64,000 nt of DNA. Source: JBCBUE01 sp039818285 (GTDB taxonomy: Bacteria; Planctomycetota; Phycisphaerae; Phycisphaerales; Phycisphaeraceae). Under the pieces are notes generated by a model. That model was given only the letters and a program-made list of their open reading frames with translations. It ran no database searches and was not told where the DNA came from. A program made the translations under genes and the position numbers. Numbering within the stretch: position 1 is the stretch's first letter; the number at the start of each line of letters is the position of its first letter. Positions 51,836-60,156 of this stretch are shown here, in pieces. Location of the stretch: assembly GCA_039818285.1 (NCBI GenBank), contig JBCBUE010000003.1, forward strand, positions 1-64,000, written 5' to 3'.

Positions 51836-52687
51836 ATGTCCCGGATCCGGCTCACGACGTGGTTGGCGGCTTGCGTGGTGGCGACGGCCGCCTGGGGCGA
51901 GGTGAAGATCGAAACGGTGCGTTACGACCACGACGACAGCGCCCTGGAGGGCGTGCTGGCGTACGACGACGGGGTCGCGGGCCCGCGCCCGGGCGTGCTG
52001 ATCGTGCACGCGTGGTGGGGTCGCAGCCCGCAGGAGACCAAGGTGGCGCGTCGGCTCGCCGAGCTCGGGTACACGGCGATGGCGATCGACATGTTTGGCA
52101 CGGGCAAGCTGACCGACGACCCGGCCCAGGCCCGCGAGTGGGCCACCCAGATGTACACGGATCGCCAGCTGGCCCGCGATCGGCTCAGCGCCGCGCTGGC
52201 CGTGCTGCGCGACCAGCCGAGCGTCGACCCGTCGCGGATCGCGATCATCGGGTACTGCTTCGGCGGGGCGATGGCGTTCGAGCTGGCCTACGCCGGGGCG
52301 GGCATCGACGCCGCCGTGAGCTACCACGGCAACCCAATGCCCCCGATGGACCGCGACAAGCCCGAGGCCAAGCTGCTGATCCTGCACGGGGCCAACGACC
52401 CGCTCGCCCCGATGCCCGGGATCATCGAGCTGGTCGACACGCTCACCGACACCGGCGCCGACGTTCAGCTCGCCGCCTTCGGCGGGGCGCAGCACAGCTT
52501 CACCGATCCCACGGCCGACACGTACGGCATCGACGGCGTGCGGTACGACGCCTCGGCCGACCAGCGGTCGTGGGCGTTGATGCGGCTGCTGTTCGAGGAG
52601 ATGTGGGGCGAGCCGGCCGCGCCGGTGTCGCCCGACGACGCGACGCCGGACGCCGCGCCGACGGCGACGCAGCCCCTGGGCGATTGA
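51836..52687 (+). CDS. Dienelactone-hydrolase-family alpha/beta hydrolase, exported
   Basis: A 283-residue protein with a signal peptide (MSRIRLTTWLAACVVATAAW) and GAGG about 7 nt before the ATG. The catalytic triad is visible: nucleophilic Cys in IIGYCFGGAMAFE, Asp in ILHGANDPLAPMPG and His in GGAQHSFTDP. VLIVHAWWGRSPQETKVARR is the typical oxyanion region. The Cys nucleophile is the dienelactone-hydrolase type. The periplasmic location and unknown substrate set it apart from true DLH. The C-terminal 25 residues are Ala/Pro-rich and disordered. Confidence 0.85.
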   Translation: MSRIRLTTWLAACVVATAAWGEVKIETVRYDHDDSALEGVLAYDDGVAGPRPGVLIVHAWWGRSPQETKVARRLAELGYTAMAIDMFGTGKLTDDPAQAREWATQMYTDRQLARDRLSAALAVLRDQPSVDPSRIAIIGYCFGGAMAFELAYAGAGIDAAVSYHGNPMPPMDRDKPEAKLLILHGANDPLAPMPGIIELVDTLTDTGADVQLAAFGGAQHSFTDPTADTYGIDGVRYDASADQRSWALMRLLFEEMWGEPAAPVSPDDATPDAAPTATQPLGD

Positions 52688-52694
52688 CGCCCGC

Positions 52695-53141
52695 TCAGCC
52701 CGTCGCGGGCCGCCCGCCGATGCCGGGATCGAGGTCGCACCACTGCCGGCTGACCAGCCGCTCCATCGCCTCGGCCGTCACGACCTCCTCGATCACGACG
52801 TCGTTGGCGCCCATTGCCCTGGCCTTGAGCCCGCGGGAGACAAAGTTCGTCCGGGCCGCGATGTACAACTCCGGCCGCATCTCGCGCGCGATGCGCACGA
52901 TCTCCACCGCCGCCTCCTCGTCGGGCACGGTCACGATTAGCGCGTGGGCCCGATCGATCGCGGCGCGGTGCAGGGTCTCGGGGTCGCGGGCGTCGCCGTA
53001 GGTGCAATGGCGTTCGAGCCCGAGCTGAGCCTGGATCGTGCGCAGGTTCATCTCGACGATGGTGACGTGGCAACCCTGCTCGGTGAGACGCTCGGCCACT
53101 AATCGACCGACCAGCCCGAAGCCGACGACGAGCGCCCGCAT
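52695..53141 (-). CDS. TrkA-N (RCK) NAD-binding domain protein
   Basis: A 148-residue protein from ATG 53141; an in-frame ATG at 53201 would add 20 residues without domain match. The whole protein is a single Rossmann fold: ALVVGFGLVGRLVAERLTEQ, HVTIVEMN, TYGDARDPETLHRAAIDRA, HALIVTVPDEEAAVEIVRIA and YIAARTNFVSRG. This is the N-terminal regulatory domain of K+ channels and KefC/TrkA transporters, here free-standing and without the C-terminal RCK_C domain. No transporter is adjacent. Confidence 0.75.
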   Translation of the reverse strand: MRALVVGFGLVGRLVAERLTEQGCHVTIVEMNLRTIQAQLGLERHCTYGDARDPETLHRAAIDRAHALIVTVPDEEAAVEIVRIAREMRPELYIAARTNFVSRGLKARAMGANDVVIEEVVTAEAMERLVSRQWCDLDPGIGGRPATG

Positions 53142-53253
53142 CCCGACCCGGTGAGTCGGATTCGCAGCGGCGTCGGAGCCTTGGTGATCGAGTCGCGTCA
53201 TGCGTGGAGCCCGGCTTACTGTATAGCCCCTACCACGCCGCCGGAACGCCGCC

Positions 53254-54126
53254 ATGCAGCCCCCCAACCTCTATCACGTCGACGCGTTCACCCTGGAGCC
53301 GTTCTCGGGCAACCCCGCCGCCGTCGCGATCCTGGACGCCCCGGCCGATGTCGGATGGATGCAACGATTCGCCGACGACATGAACCTCTCGGAGACGGCG
53401 TATGTCGTGCGACCGACCGGGCGAGGCGAGGACGGCGACGCGTGGGGCCTGCGGTGGTTCACGCCGGCCGCGGAGGTCGAGCTCTGCGGGCACGCCACGC
53501 TGTCGTCGGCGCACATCCTCTGGGACGAGGGGCTCGTCGACGGCGACGAACCGATCGCGTTTACGACCCGATACTCGGGCCGGCTGACCTGCACGCGCGA
53601 CCCGAACGGGTTGATCTCGATGGACTTCCCGGCCCAGCCGCCCCGGCCGGCCGAGGCGCCGGCCGTCGTGCTCGACGCGACGCGGGTCGACCCGGTGGCC
53701 AGCTACCGCTCGCAGCACGACTGGATCCTCGAGCTGGCGTCGCCTCAGGCCGTGGTCGATGCCCGGCCGGATTTCCAGGCCCTGGGCGAGGCGCCCGACA
53801 CGCGCGGCGTCGCGATCACCGCCGCCGGCTGCCTGCCCGGCGGGCCGACCGACGCGACGGGGCGCGAGGCCGATTTCGTCTCGCGGTTCTTCGCCCCCAG
53901 CCTGCGCGTCGAGGAAGACCCGGTGACCGGCTCGCTGCACTGCGAGCTGGGGCCGATGTGGTCGGCTCGGCTCGGCAGGCCGGACCTGATCGGGCATCAG
54001 TGCTCGCGCCGCGGCGGGCTCGTGCACGTCACGCACGCCACGCACGACGCCGACCGCGTCACGCTCGCCGGCCACGCGATCACCCTGGTCGCCGGCGTGG
54101 TCACCCAGCCCGTCGTCCCGGCTTAA
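53254..54126 (+). CDS. PhzF-family isomerase
   Basis: A 290-residue protein. VDAFTLEPFSGNPAAVAIL opens the first lobe, the conserved catalytic Glu is in NLSETAYVVRP, and GHATLSSAHILWDEG and EEDPVTGSLHCELGP provide the mirrored Gly/His and Asp-Pro-Val-Thr-Gly segments. Members catalyse isomerisations such as the PhzF step of phenazine synthesis, but most homologues, including this isolated one, have unknown substrates. The stop is 3 nt from the convergent small gene. Confidence 0.88.
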   Translation: MQPPNLYHVDAFTLEPFSGNPAAVAILDAPADVGWMQRFADDMNLSETAYVVRPTGRGEDGDAWGLRWFTPAAEVELCGHATLSSAHILWDEGLVDGDEPIAFTTRYSGRLTCTRDPNGLISMDFPAQPPRPAEAPAVVLDATRVDPVASYRSQHDWILELASPQAVVDARPDFQALGEAPDTRGVAITAAGCLPGGPTDATGREADFVSRFFAPSLRVEEDPVTGSLHCELGPMWSARLGRPDLIGHQCSRRGGLVHVTHATHDADRVTLAGHAITLVAGVVTQPVVPA

Positions 54127-54128
54127 CC

Positions 54129-54407
54129 TCAACCCTCGGCCGGGTCGTCCAGGTCGCAGGTCGCGTGGACCGACTCGGTCAGCTCGCGGATCGCGTCGTC
54201 CCGGGTCGCGGCCGTGACCGACAGGCTCGGGAACTCCAGGCACCACGCGATGGCCTGGCCGGAAGGATCGTCCAACGCCACCACGTGCAGCACGCGATCG
54301 TGCGACACGACGTGGTAGACCTGATCGGGGGTGAAGTACTCCTGCACGATCGCCTCGGCTAGGGGTTGGCGGACAACGCAGGCCCGTGCATCGTAGTCGA
54401 CGCTCAC
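54129..54407 (-). CDS. Small HicB-like hypothetical protein, coupled to upstream membrane gene
   Basis: A 92-residue protein starting at a GTG that overlaps the stop of the upstream gene by 4 nt (GTGA at 54407-54404). The C-terminal half (QAIAWCLEFPSLSVTAATRD, DAIRELTESVHATCDL) resembles the HicB-type fold, in which a short beta-strand pair is followed by a helix. The N-terminal part (QEYFTPDQVYHVVSHDRVLH) is not recognised. No HicA toxin partner is present. A longer reading in the same frame over the membrane gene is a shadow. Confidence 0.65.
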   Translation of the reverse strand: MSVDYDARACVVRQPLAEAIVQEYFTPDQVYHVVSHDRVLHVVALDDPSGQAIAWCLEFPSLSVTAATRDDAIRELTESVHATCDLDDPAEG

Positions 54408-55531
54408 CGGTGGGCGAGCCCGGGCCCGATCATCATCGCCAGTGTCAGCCCCAACTGCACCGCCACCGCCATCGCCATCAGCGTGAGCCGGCGTTTGCGG
54501 TACCGACGCGCCACCCGCCACACCGTCAGCCACGCGATCGGCAGCAAGGCCAGCATCAACGCCCGACCGCCCGATCCCTCGCCCGCCAGCAACGCCCCCC
54601 ACGGGCAGACCAGCACCAGCAGGTCCCCCGATCGCCGCGTCCAAGCCCACCACCCCAGCACCAACACCGGCCACGCCGCCACCGCCACCACCACCGCCAC
54701 CACCCACACCACCGACCCCGCCGCCCACCCCCCCATCGACCCGACGCCCCCCCAAGCCAACCCCACGTCCACGAACCTCGCCAACAACCCCCGCGCCGCC
54801 CCGCCCTCGCCCGCGAACCAACCCCCCAACACGCTCGCGGGCCCCACCCAAGCCACGCCCAACGCGACAACCGCCATCCCCGCCAAGCCCAACGCCGCCA
54901 TCGCCCAGCCGCCGCGCCCCCGCGCCGCGTCGTACAGGTGCAACGCCGCCGCCGCCGTCACCAGCGCCCACCCCGCCACCGCCCACCCCGCGCCCCACAG
55001 CACCGCTCCGGTCGCTACCGCCACCCCCGCCAGACGCACCGGCCACCACGTCGCGTCCCGCAGCGTCTCCAGCAGGATCAACCCCCCCAGCAGCCCGCAC
55101 GCCATCCACAGCGTCGGCCCCGACGACCCACTCCACCCGTCGGTCACCGCCACCGCCGTCAGCCAGCTCGCCGCGCACCCCAGCGCCATCATCACCGCCG
55201 GCGCAAACGCCACGTGCCGACGCACCGCGTGGTAACCCAGCCCGATGTACAGGCACCCCGCCACCCACTGCCCCACCGACCACCCCATCGGCAGCCCCAC
55301 CCCGCCGAAAAACGCCGGCACCACCAGCCACACCGCCCCCAGCACCAGCCACGCCCCAGGCCGACGCATCTGCTCCCGAAGCCATCGCTCCACCCGCGAC
55401 CACTTCCGACGCTTGCGTCCGGACCGACCGCTCGCGTCGCCCGACTCCGACACGCCATCGCGCCGCAACACCTCGCCCGCGCCCGCCCGCCGCTCGACCA
55501 CCCCCTCGATCGACTCGTCACGCCAGTCCAT
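54404..55531 (-). CDS. Polytopic membrane protein, unknown function
   Basis: A 375-residue protein from ATG 55531. The first 60 residues are charged and soluble (RDESIEGVVERRAGAGEVLR), then about nine hydrophobic helices extend to the end, with a charged stretch (ARRYRKRRLT) before the last one. It is rich in Gly, Trp and Val. I recognise no family. It is coupled to the 92-residue gene behind it. TAGGCT lies 6 nt before the ATG in a 43-bp divergent gap shared with yhcH. Confidence 0.7.
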   Translation of the reverse strand: MDWRDESIEGVVERRAGAGEVLRRDGVSESGDASGRSGRKRRKWSRVERWLREQMRRPGAWLVLGAVWLVVPAFFGGVGLPMGWSVGQWVAGCLYIGLGYHAVRRHVAFAPAVMMALGCAASWLTAVAVTDGWSGSSGPTLWMACGLLGGLILLETLRDATWWPVRLAGVAVATGAVLWGAGWAVAGWALVTAAAALHLYDAARGRGGWAMAALGLAGMAVVALGVAWVGPASVLGGWFAGEGGAARGLLARFVDVGLAWGGVGSMGGWAAGSVVWVVAVVVAVAAWPVLVLGWWAWTRRSGDLLVLVCPWGALLAGEGSGGRALMLALLPIAWLTVWRVARRYRKRRLTLMAMAVAVQLGLTLAMMIGPGLAHR

Positions 55532-55543
55532 CAACGCAGCCTA
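55529..55543 (-). promoter_or_regulatory. -10-like TAGGCT, 6 nt before ATG of the membrane protein
   Basis: The hexamer is at 55538-55543 and the start codon at 55531-55529. It faces away from the element at 55563. Confidence 0.5.
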
Positions 55544-55562
55544 TCGAGCCCACTCCCGGCCC

Positions 55563-55577
55563 TACCCTGCCCGCATG
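55563..55577 (+). promoter_or_regulatory. -10-like TACCCT, 6 nt before ATG of the YhcH-family gene
   Basis: TACCCT is at 55563-55568, then GCCCGC, then ATG at 55575. Confidence 0.45.
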
Positions 55578-56066
55578 ATCCACGACACCCTCGCTCAGGC
55601 CGACCGATACACCCCCCTGCTGCCCGACCTCGACGCCGTGCTCGCGTGGCTCCGGTCCAACGACCTCGCGGCCCTCGCCCCCGGCCGATACGACGTCGTC
55701 GGCACCGGCGACGCCGCCTCGGCTTTCGTCAAACTCGATCACGCTCCCACCCGCGACGACGACCACCAAATCTGGGAGACCCACCGCCGATTCATCGACA
55801 TCCAGCTCATCGTCGCCGGCACCGAGCGCATGGGCGTCCTCCCCCTCGACCGCGCCCCCGCCATCAAGTCGCCCTACAACCCCGACACCGACTTCGCCTT
55901 CTACCACCCGCCCGCCGACCCCGCCGACGCCCTGTGGTTCACCGCCCGCCCCGGCGACCTCGCCATCTTCTTCCCCACCGACGTCCACGCCCCCAGCCTC
56001 GACGTCGCGCCCGATCAACACGCTCAGCCCGTGATCAAGGCGATCGGCAAGATCGTGGTGGCCTAA
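55575..56066 (+). CDS. YhcH/YjgK/YiaL family protein
   Basis: A 163-residue protein. The cupin-like barrel has the family motifs WETHRRFIDIQLIVAGTERM, PYNPDTDFAFY, and FTARPGDLAIFFPTDVHAPS with the conserved His, ending VIKAIGKIVVA. Family members (YhcH, EbgC, TabA) act on sugars: EbgC and YhcH-type proteins are linked to anomerisation or sialic-acid use, TabA to biofilm. The substrate here is unknown. It is divergent from the membrane gene and convergent with the deacetylase-fold gene. Confidence 0.88.
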   Translation: MIHDTLAQADRYTPLLPDLDAVLAWLRSNDLAALAPGRYDVVGTGDAASAFVKLDHAPTRDDDHQIWETHRRFIDIQLIVAGTERMGVLPLDRAPAIKSPYNPDTDFAFYHPPADPADALWFTARPGDLAIFFPTDVHAPSLDVAPDQHAQPVIKAIGKIVVA

Positions 56067-56075
56067 CGCCGCGCG

Positions 56076-57083
56076 TCAGCGATCGACCGCAGACACGGCC
56101 GCGCGACGATCGGCCACCCGCGCCGCTGCGCGGTGCAGCGTCGCGTGCCGGCTCGCCAACCGGCGGTGGTCCGCGTCGTACCCGCCGCCAATGACACCCG
56201 CCACCGGCACGCCCATCTCGACCAGCGTGCCCAGCACCGCCGCGTCGCGTCGCATCAGCCCGTTGCCCGTCAACGCCAGCCGACCCAACCGGTCGTCGAC
56301 GTGCACGTCCACCCCGGCGTCATAGACCACCAGGTCCGGCTCCACCGCCTCGACCATCGCCCCCAGCCCCGGCCAGCCGCGCGGCCTCCACGCCGCCGAA
56401 CCGGTCACCGCCGCACGATCCACCGGCACCGCGCCCGCGCCGTGCATCAGCAGGTCGAGGTACTCGTCGTCCGCCACGCCGTCCGGCAGGGCGACATCCA
56501 CATCGCTCGTCGCCTTACGCAGCGGAAAATTCGTCGCGTTGTGCACCGAGACCGTCACGACGCGCGGGTCGTCGGCAAACACCCGGGCCGTGCCGTCGCC
56601 CTGATGCACGTCCAGGTCGAGCACCAGCGCCACGTCGATCGCGCCCTCATCGAGCAACGTCCGCACCGCCACCGCGATGTCGTTGAAGATGCAGAACCCC
56701 GACCCGAACCCCGCGTGCGCGTGATGCGTCCCCCCGGCCGTGTTGCACGCCAGCCCGTGCCGAAGCGCCAGCCGGCACGTCAGCAGCGTCCCCCCCACCG
56801 CCCGCAGCGACCGCGTGACCAACCCCGGCGACCAAGGCAACCCAATCCGCCGCACCGCCTCATCGCTCAACGCCCCATCACAGAACGCGTCGACGTACCC
56901 CCGTTCGTGCACCCGCCCGAGCATCCCCCGCGTCGCCGACCCCGGCTCGGCAAACCCGCTCGCGCCCACCAACCCCTCCTCGCACAACACCGCCGCGATC
57001 ATCCCGAACTTCGGCATCGGAAACCGATGCCCCGCCGGCAACGGCGTCACATACTCGGGGTGGTAGACAAGCGGGACGGACAC
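56076..57083 (-). CDS. Histone-deacetylase-fold hydrolase (AcuC/HDAC family)
   Basis: A 335-residue protein from GTG 57083. Catalytic signatures are intact: GGTHHAHAGFGSGFCIFNDI (tandem His and Tyr/Phe loop), DLDVHQGDGTARVF (Zn ligands Asp and His), VVYDAGVDVHVDDRLGRLAL (third ligand) and VIGGGYDAD with the transition-state Tyr. Bacterial members deacetylate acetyl-CoA synthetase, polyamines or other small amides. No acs or acetyltransferase gene is adjacent. Confidence 0.9.
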   Translation of the reverse strand: MSVPLVYHPEYVTPLPAGHRFPMPKFGMIAAVLCEEGLVGASGFAEPGSATRGMLGRVHERGYVDAFCDGALSDEAVRRIGLPWSPGLVTRSLRAVGGTLLTCRLALRHGLACNTAGGTHHAHAGFGSGFCIFNDIAVAVRTLLDEGAIDVALVLDLDVHQGDGTARVFADDPRVVTVSVHNATNFPLRKATSDVDVALPDGVADDEYLDLLMHGAGAVPVDRAAVTGSAAWRPRGWPGLGAMVEAVEPDLVVYDAGVDVHVDDRLGRLALTGNGLMRRDAAVLGTLVEMGVPVAGVIGGGYDADHRRLASRHATLHRAAARVADRRAAVSAVDR

Positions 57084-57095
57084 GTCGCAAGCCTA
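57081..57095 (-). promoter_or_regulatory. -10-like TAGGCT, 6 nt before GTG of the HDAC-fold gene
   Basis: The hexamer is at 57090-57095, directly after the thrS stop codon at 57093; the start codon is at 57083-57081. Confidence 0.45.
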
Positions 57096-59234
57096 GCCCG
57101 CCGTCGCGCTATCGATCGGCCCCAGCGCCCGCGTATCACGCTCGGCCACCAGCGCCGCCACCGCGGCCTCCAACGGCCGCGCCCCCAAGTCCCCCTTCTC
57201 GCGATGACGCACCGACACCGTCCCGCCCTCCGCGTCCCGTCCCCCAACCACCAGCATGTACGCGACCTTGTCGACCTCGGCCTTGCCGACCTTCGCCCCC
57301 AGCCGATCGTTCCCAGCGTCCACGCTCGCCCGCAGCCCCGCCTGCTTCAGGCTCGCCTCGACCTTGCGGGCATAGCCCACGAACTTGTCCGAGATCGGCA
57401 GCACCCGCGCCTGCTCCGGGCTCAGCCATAGCGGGAACGCCCCGTTGAAGTGCTCAATCAGCAACCCCACGAACCGCTCCATCGACCCGAACGGCGCCCG
57501 GTGGATCATGATCGGCCGGTGCACCGCGTTGTCCGCGCCGACGTACTCCAGCTCGAACCGCTGCGGCAGCTGATAGTCCACCTGCACCGTCCCCAGCTGC
57601 CACTCGCGCCCGATCACGTCGCGCACGACGAAGTCGATCTTCGGCCCGTAGAACGCCGCCTCGCCCGACTCCGACGAGAACGGCACGCCCAGCGACTTGG
57701 CCGCGGCCATGCACGCCGCCTCGGCCGCGTCCCAGTCCTTCGGGTCGCCGACGTACTTGCTCGAGTCCGGGTCGCGCAAGCCCACCCGCACCCGGTAGTC
57801 GCCCATGCCCAGCGTGCCGAACACGATCTTCACCAGCTCCAGGCAGCCCGCGACCTCGGCCGAGAGTTGGTCGGGCGTCACGAACAGGTGAGCATCGTCC
57901 TGCGTGAACCCGCGGACCCGCGTCATCCCGCCGAGCTCGCCCGACTGCTCCCAGCGGTACACCGTGCCGAACTCGTACAGCCGGATCGGCAGGTCGCGGT
58001 AGCTGTGCTTCTCGCTGGCGTAGATCTCGATGTGGTGCGGGCAGTTCATCGGCTTGAGCATGTACCCGTCGATGTCGCCCTCGGCCGTGCGGTTGGCCAG
58101 CTCACCGCACGAGCAGCCCTCGTCGGCCAGCGCCTTCATCGTCTCGCGATCGATCAGCGGCGGGAACTGCGAGTCGGCGTAGTACGGGAAGTGACCGCTC
58201 TTGCGGTACAGCCCGAGCTTGCCGATGTGCGGCGTGAAGACCTGCGAGTAGCCCTGCCGGTCGAGATGCTCGGTGATGAAGTTCTGCAGCTCCTGCCGGA
58301 CGATCGCGCCCTTGGGCTTCCAGAGGATCAGCCCCTGGCCGACCTGCTCGTCGATCGTGAACAGTCCGAGCTTGGGGCCGACGACCTTGTGGTCGCGCTG
58401 CCGGGCTTGTTCAAGCTTGTCGAGGTGGTCGTCCAGGTCGGCCTGCGAGAAGAACGCCGTGCCGTAGACGCGCTGGAAGCGGTCGCTGTTGACGTCGCCG
58501 TGCCAGTTCGAAGACGCGACGGACATGACCCTCGCCGCTCCGATGCGCGAGGTGCGGTCGACGTGCGGGCCCTGGCAGAGGTCTTCCCAGTGCTTGTCTT
58601 GCTCGCCGGTGACGTAGAAGGACAGCGACGAGGCGCCGTTGCTCAATGCCTTGTCGGCGTTATCGAGCTTGTACTTGTTGCCCTCGGCGTCGAGCTTCGT
58701 CTTGCCTTCGGTCGCGTCGAGGTCGTATCGAGCAAACGCACGATCCTCGCCAACGATCTCGCTCATCGCGTCCTCGATCTTGCCGAAATCGTCCGACGAG
58801 ATCGGCGTGTCGAGCTTGAGGTCGTAATAGAAACCGTTGTCCAGCGGCGGGCCGTAGGCGAGCTGCGTGTCGGGCCAGAGCTTCTCGATCGCCTCGGCCA
58901 TGACGTGGGCGGTCGAGTGGCGGAGCAGGTAAAGCGCGTCCTGCTCGTGCTGGGCGTCGCGGAACTTGCTTCGGCCCTTCTTATCCTGCCGCGGGGCGGT
59001 GACGATGCCGAGCTCGATGGCCTCAGCGTCCGGCAGGGCGTGGTCGATGGGACGGTCGGCGTCGATGAGCGTGCCGCCGCCCTCCCAGGCGCGTTGCTCG
59101 CCGGCGCCGGCCGGGTTGACGCGGGCCCCGATGGCGGCCTTGGCCAACCCCTCGCCGATGCCGCGCGCGACGTCGCGCGGCGTCGTGCCGGGCTGAGCGT
59201 CGACCGTGTTGCCATCGGGGAGGGTGATCTTCAC
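57093..59234 (-). CDS. thrS: Threonyl-tRNA synthetase
   Basis: A 713-residue protein from GTG 59234, with GGAG about 8 nt upstream. Order: TGS domain (residues 1-75), editing domain with HSTAH (106-110) and CQGPHV (220-225), then the class II core. In the core the Zn site is Cys of KPMNCPHHIEIY, His of RGFTQDDAHLF and His of IMIHRAPFGSMERF, and motif 3 is in the last. The anticodon domain starts near WLSPEQARVLPISDKF. Between QFPPL (about 360) and YMLKPMNC (about 391) there are about 25-30 extra residues with EGCSCGEL, compared with typical ThrRS. A TAGACT hexamer upstream gives a normal leader. Confidence 0.95.
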   Translation of the reverse strand: MKITLPDGNTVDAQPGTTPRDVARGIGEGLAKAAIGARVNPAGAGEQRAWEGGGTLIDADRPIDHALPDAEAIELGIVTAPRQDKKGRSKFRDAQHEQDALYLLRHSTAHVMAEAIEKLWPDTQLAYGPPLDNGFYYDLKLDTPISSDDFGKIEDAMSEIVGEDRAFARYDLDATEGKTKLDAEGNKYKLDNADKALSNGASSLSFYVTGEQDKHWEDLCQGPHVDRTSRIGAARVMSVASSNWHGDVNSDRFQRVYGTAFFSQADLDDHLDKLEQARQRDHKVVGPKLGLFTIDEQVGQGLILWKPKGAIVRQELQNFITEHLDRQGYSQVFTPHIGKLGLYRKSGHFPYYADSQFPPLIDRETMKALADEGCSCGELANRTAEGDIDGYMLKPMNCPHHIEIYASEKHSYRDLPIRLYEFGTVYRWEQSGELGGMTRVRGFTQDDAHLFVTPDQLSAEVAGCLELVKIVFGTLGMGDYRVRVGLRDPDSSKYVGDPKDWDAAEAACMAAAKSLGVPFSSESGEAAFYGPKIDFVVRDVIGREWQLGTVQVDYQLPQRFELEYVGADNAVHRPIMIHRAPFGSMERFVGLLIEHFNGAFPLWLSPEQARVLPISDKFVGYARKVEASLKQAGLRASVDAGNDRLGAKVGKAEVDKVAYMLVVGGRDAEGGTVSVRHREKGDLGARPLEAAVAALVAERDTRALGPIDSATAG

Positions 59235-59281
59235 GCGTGGGGCTCCGGGTCCGTGGAGCCAGGCAGTCTAACGGTGAGCGA

Positions 59282-59296
59282 TACGCTCCATCGATG
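59282..59296 (+). promoter_or_regulatory. -10-like TACGCT, 6 nt before ATG of the SMUG-type gene
   Basis: TACGCT is at 59282-59287, then CCATCG, then ATG at 59294. Confidence 0.5.
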
Positions 59297-60082
59297 CCCC
59301 GCCTCACCAAAACGTCAACCGCGCTGATCGACGCCTCGCGCGAGCTCGCCGACGCCTGCGATCGGCTCGCCTTCGCCGACCCGGTGGCTCACGTCTACAA
59401 CCCGCTGCGCTACGCAGCCGGCCCGCACGAGCAGTACCTCACCCGGTTCGGTCGGGGCCGAAAGCGTGTGTTGTTCATGGGCATGAACCCCGGGCCGTGG
59501 GGCATGGCCCAGACCGGCGTGCCTTTCGGCGAGGTCGCCGCGGTGCGCGACTTCCTGGGGATCGACGACCCCATCGACCTATCAAGGGGCGGCGTCCGCA
59601 CGAGCAACCAACCCTCCGGGGGGCACCCCAAACGCCCGATCCAAGGCCTGGACTGCCCGCGGTCCGAGGTCTCCGGCCGACGCCTCTGGAGCCTCTTCGC
59701 CGACCGCTTCGGCACCGCCGACGCCTTCTTCGACGCCCACGGCGGGCACTTCATCGCCAACTACTGCCCGCTAGTGTTCATGGCCGCCTCCGCCCGCAAC
59801 CTCACGCCCGACAAGCTCCCCGCCGCCGAGCGCGAGCCGCTTGAGCGTGCCTGCGACGACCATCTCGCCATCGTGCTCGACCTGCTCCAGCCCGAGTTCG
59901 CCATCGGCGTCGGCAAGTACGCCCAGGGCAAGCTGCGGCGGGTGATCGACACGCTCGGCGTCCACGATCTCACCGTCGGCACGGTCCTGCACCCCTCGCC
60001 GGCGTCACCGGCCGCCAACCGCGGGTGGACCGAGCAGGCCACGCGTCAGCTCGTCGAGCAGGGCGTCTGGCCGGCTGCGTAG
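59294..60082 (+). CDS. SMUG-type uracil-DNA glycosylase
   Basis: A 262-residue protein from ATG 59294. Motif 1 is VLFMGMNPGPWGMAQTGVPF (water-activating Asn in MNPGP), followed by GEVAAVRDFLGI. Motif 2 is HPSPASPAANRGW with the catalytic His. YNPLRYA and FIANYCPLVFMA are further matches. This is the SMUG1/SMUG2 branch of the uracil-glycosylase superfamily, better known from animals and found in scattered bacteria. It excises uracil, and in SMUG1 also oxidised pyrimidines, from single- and double-stranded DNA. It is a monocistronic gene divergent from thrS. Confidence 0.88.
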   Translation: MPRLTKTSTALIDASRELADACDRLAFADPVAHVYNPLRYAAGPHEQYLTRFGRGRKRVLFMGMNPGPWGMAQTGVPFGEVAAVRDFLGIDDPIDLSRGGVRTSNQPSGGHPKRPIQGLDCPRSEVSGRRLWSLFADRFGTADAFFDAHGGHFIANYCPLVFMAASARNLTPDKLPAAEREPLERACDDHLAIVLDLLQPEFAIGVGKYAQGKLRRVIDTLGVHDLTVGTVLHPSPASPAANRGWTEQATRQLVEQGVWPAA

Positions 60083-60141
60083 CGCAACCGAAGCCACGCG
60101 GGCGGGTTGGGTCGCCTCAAGTACCGGCGACGCCGGTGGGG

Positions 60142-60156
60142 TAGACTCTGGGTGTG
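60142..60156 (+). promoter_or_regulatory. -10-like TAGACT, 6 nt before GTG of the RND adaptor gene
   Basis: TAGACT is at 60142-60147, then CTGGGT, then GTG at 60154. It decides for the GTG over the ATG at 60196. Confidence 0.5.

Noticed and set aside
54129..55403. A single 424-residue minus-strand protein
   Set aside because: Only the last 92 codons look like protein. The upstream part is Gly/Ala/Val shadow of the membrane gene in another frame.
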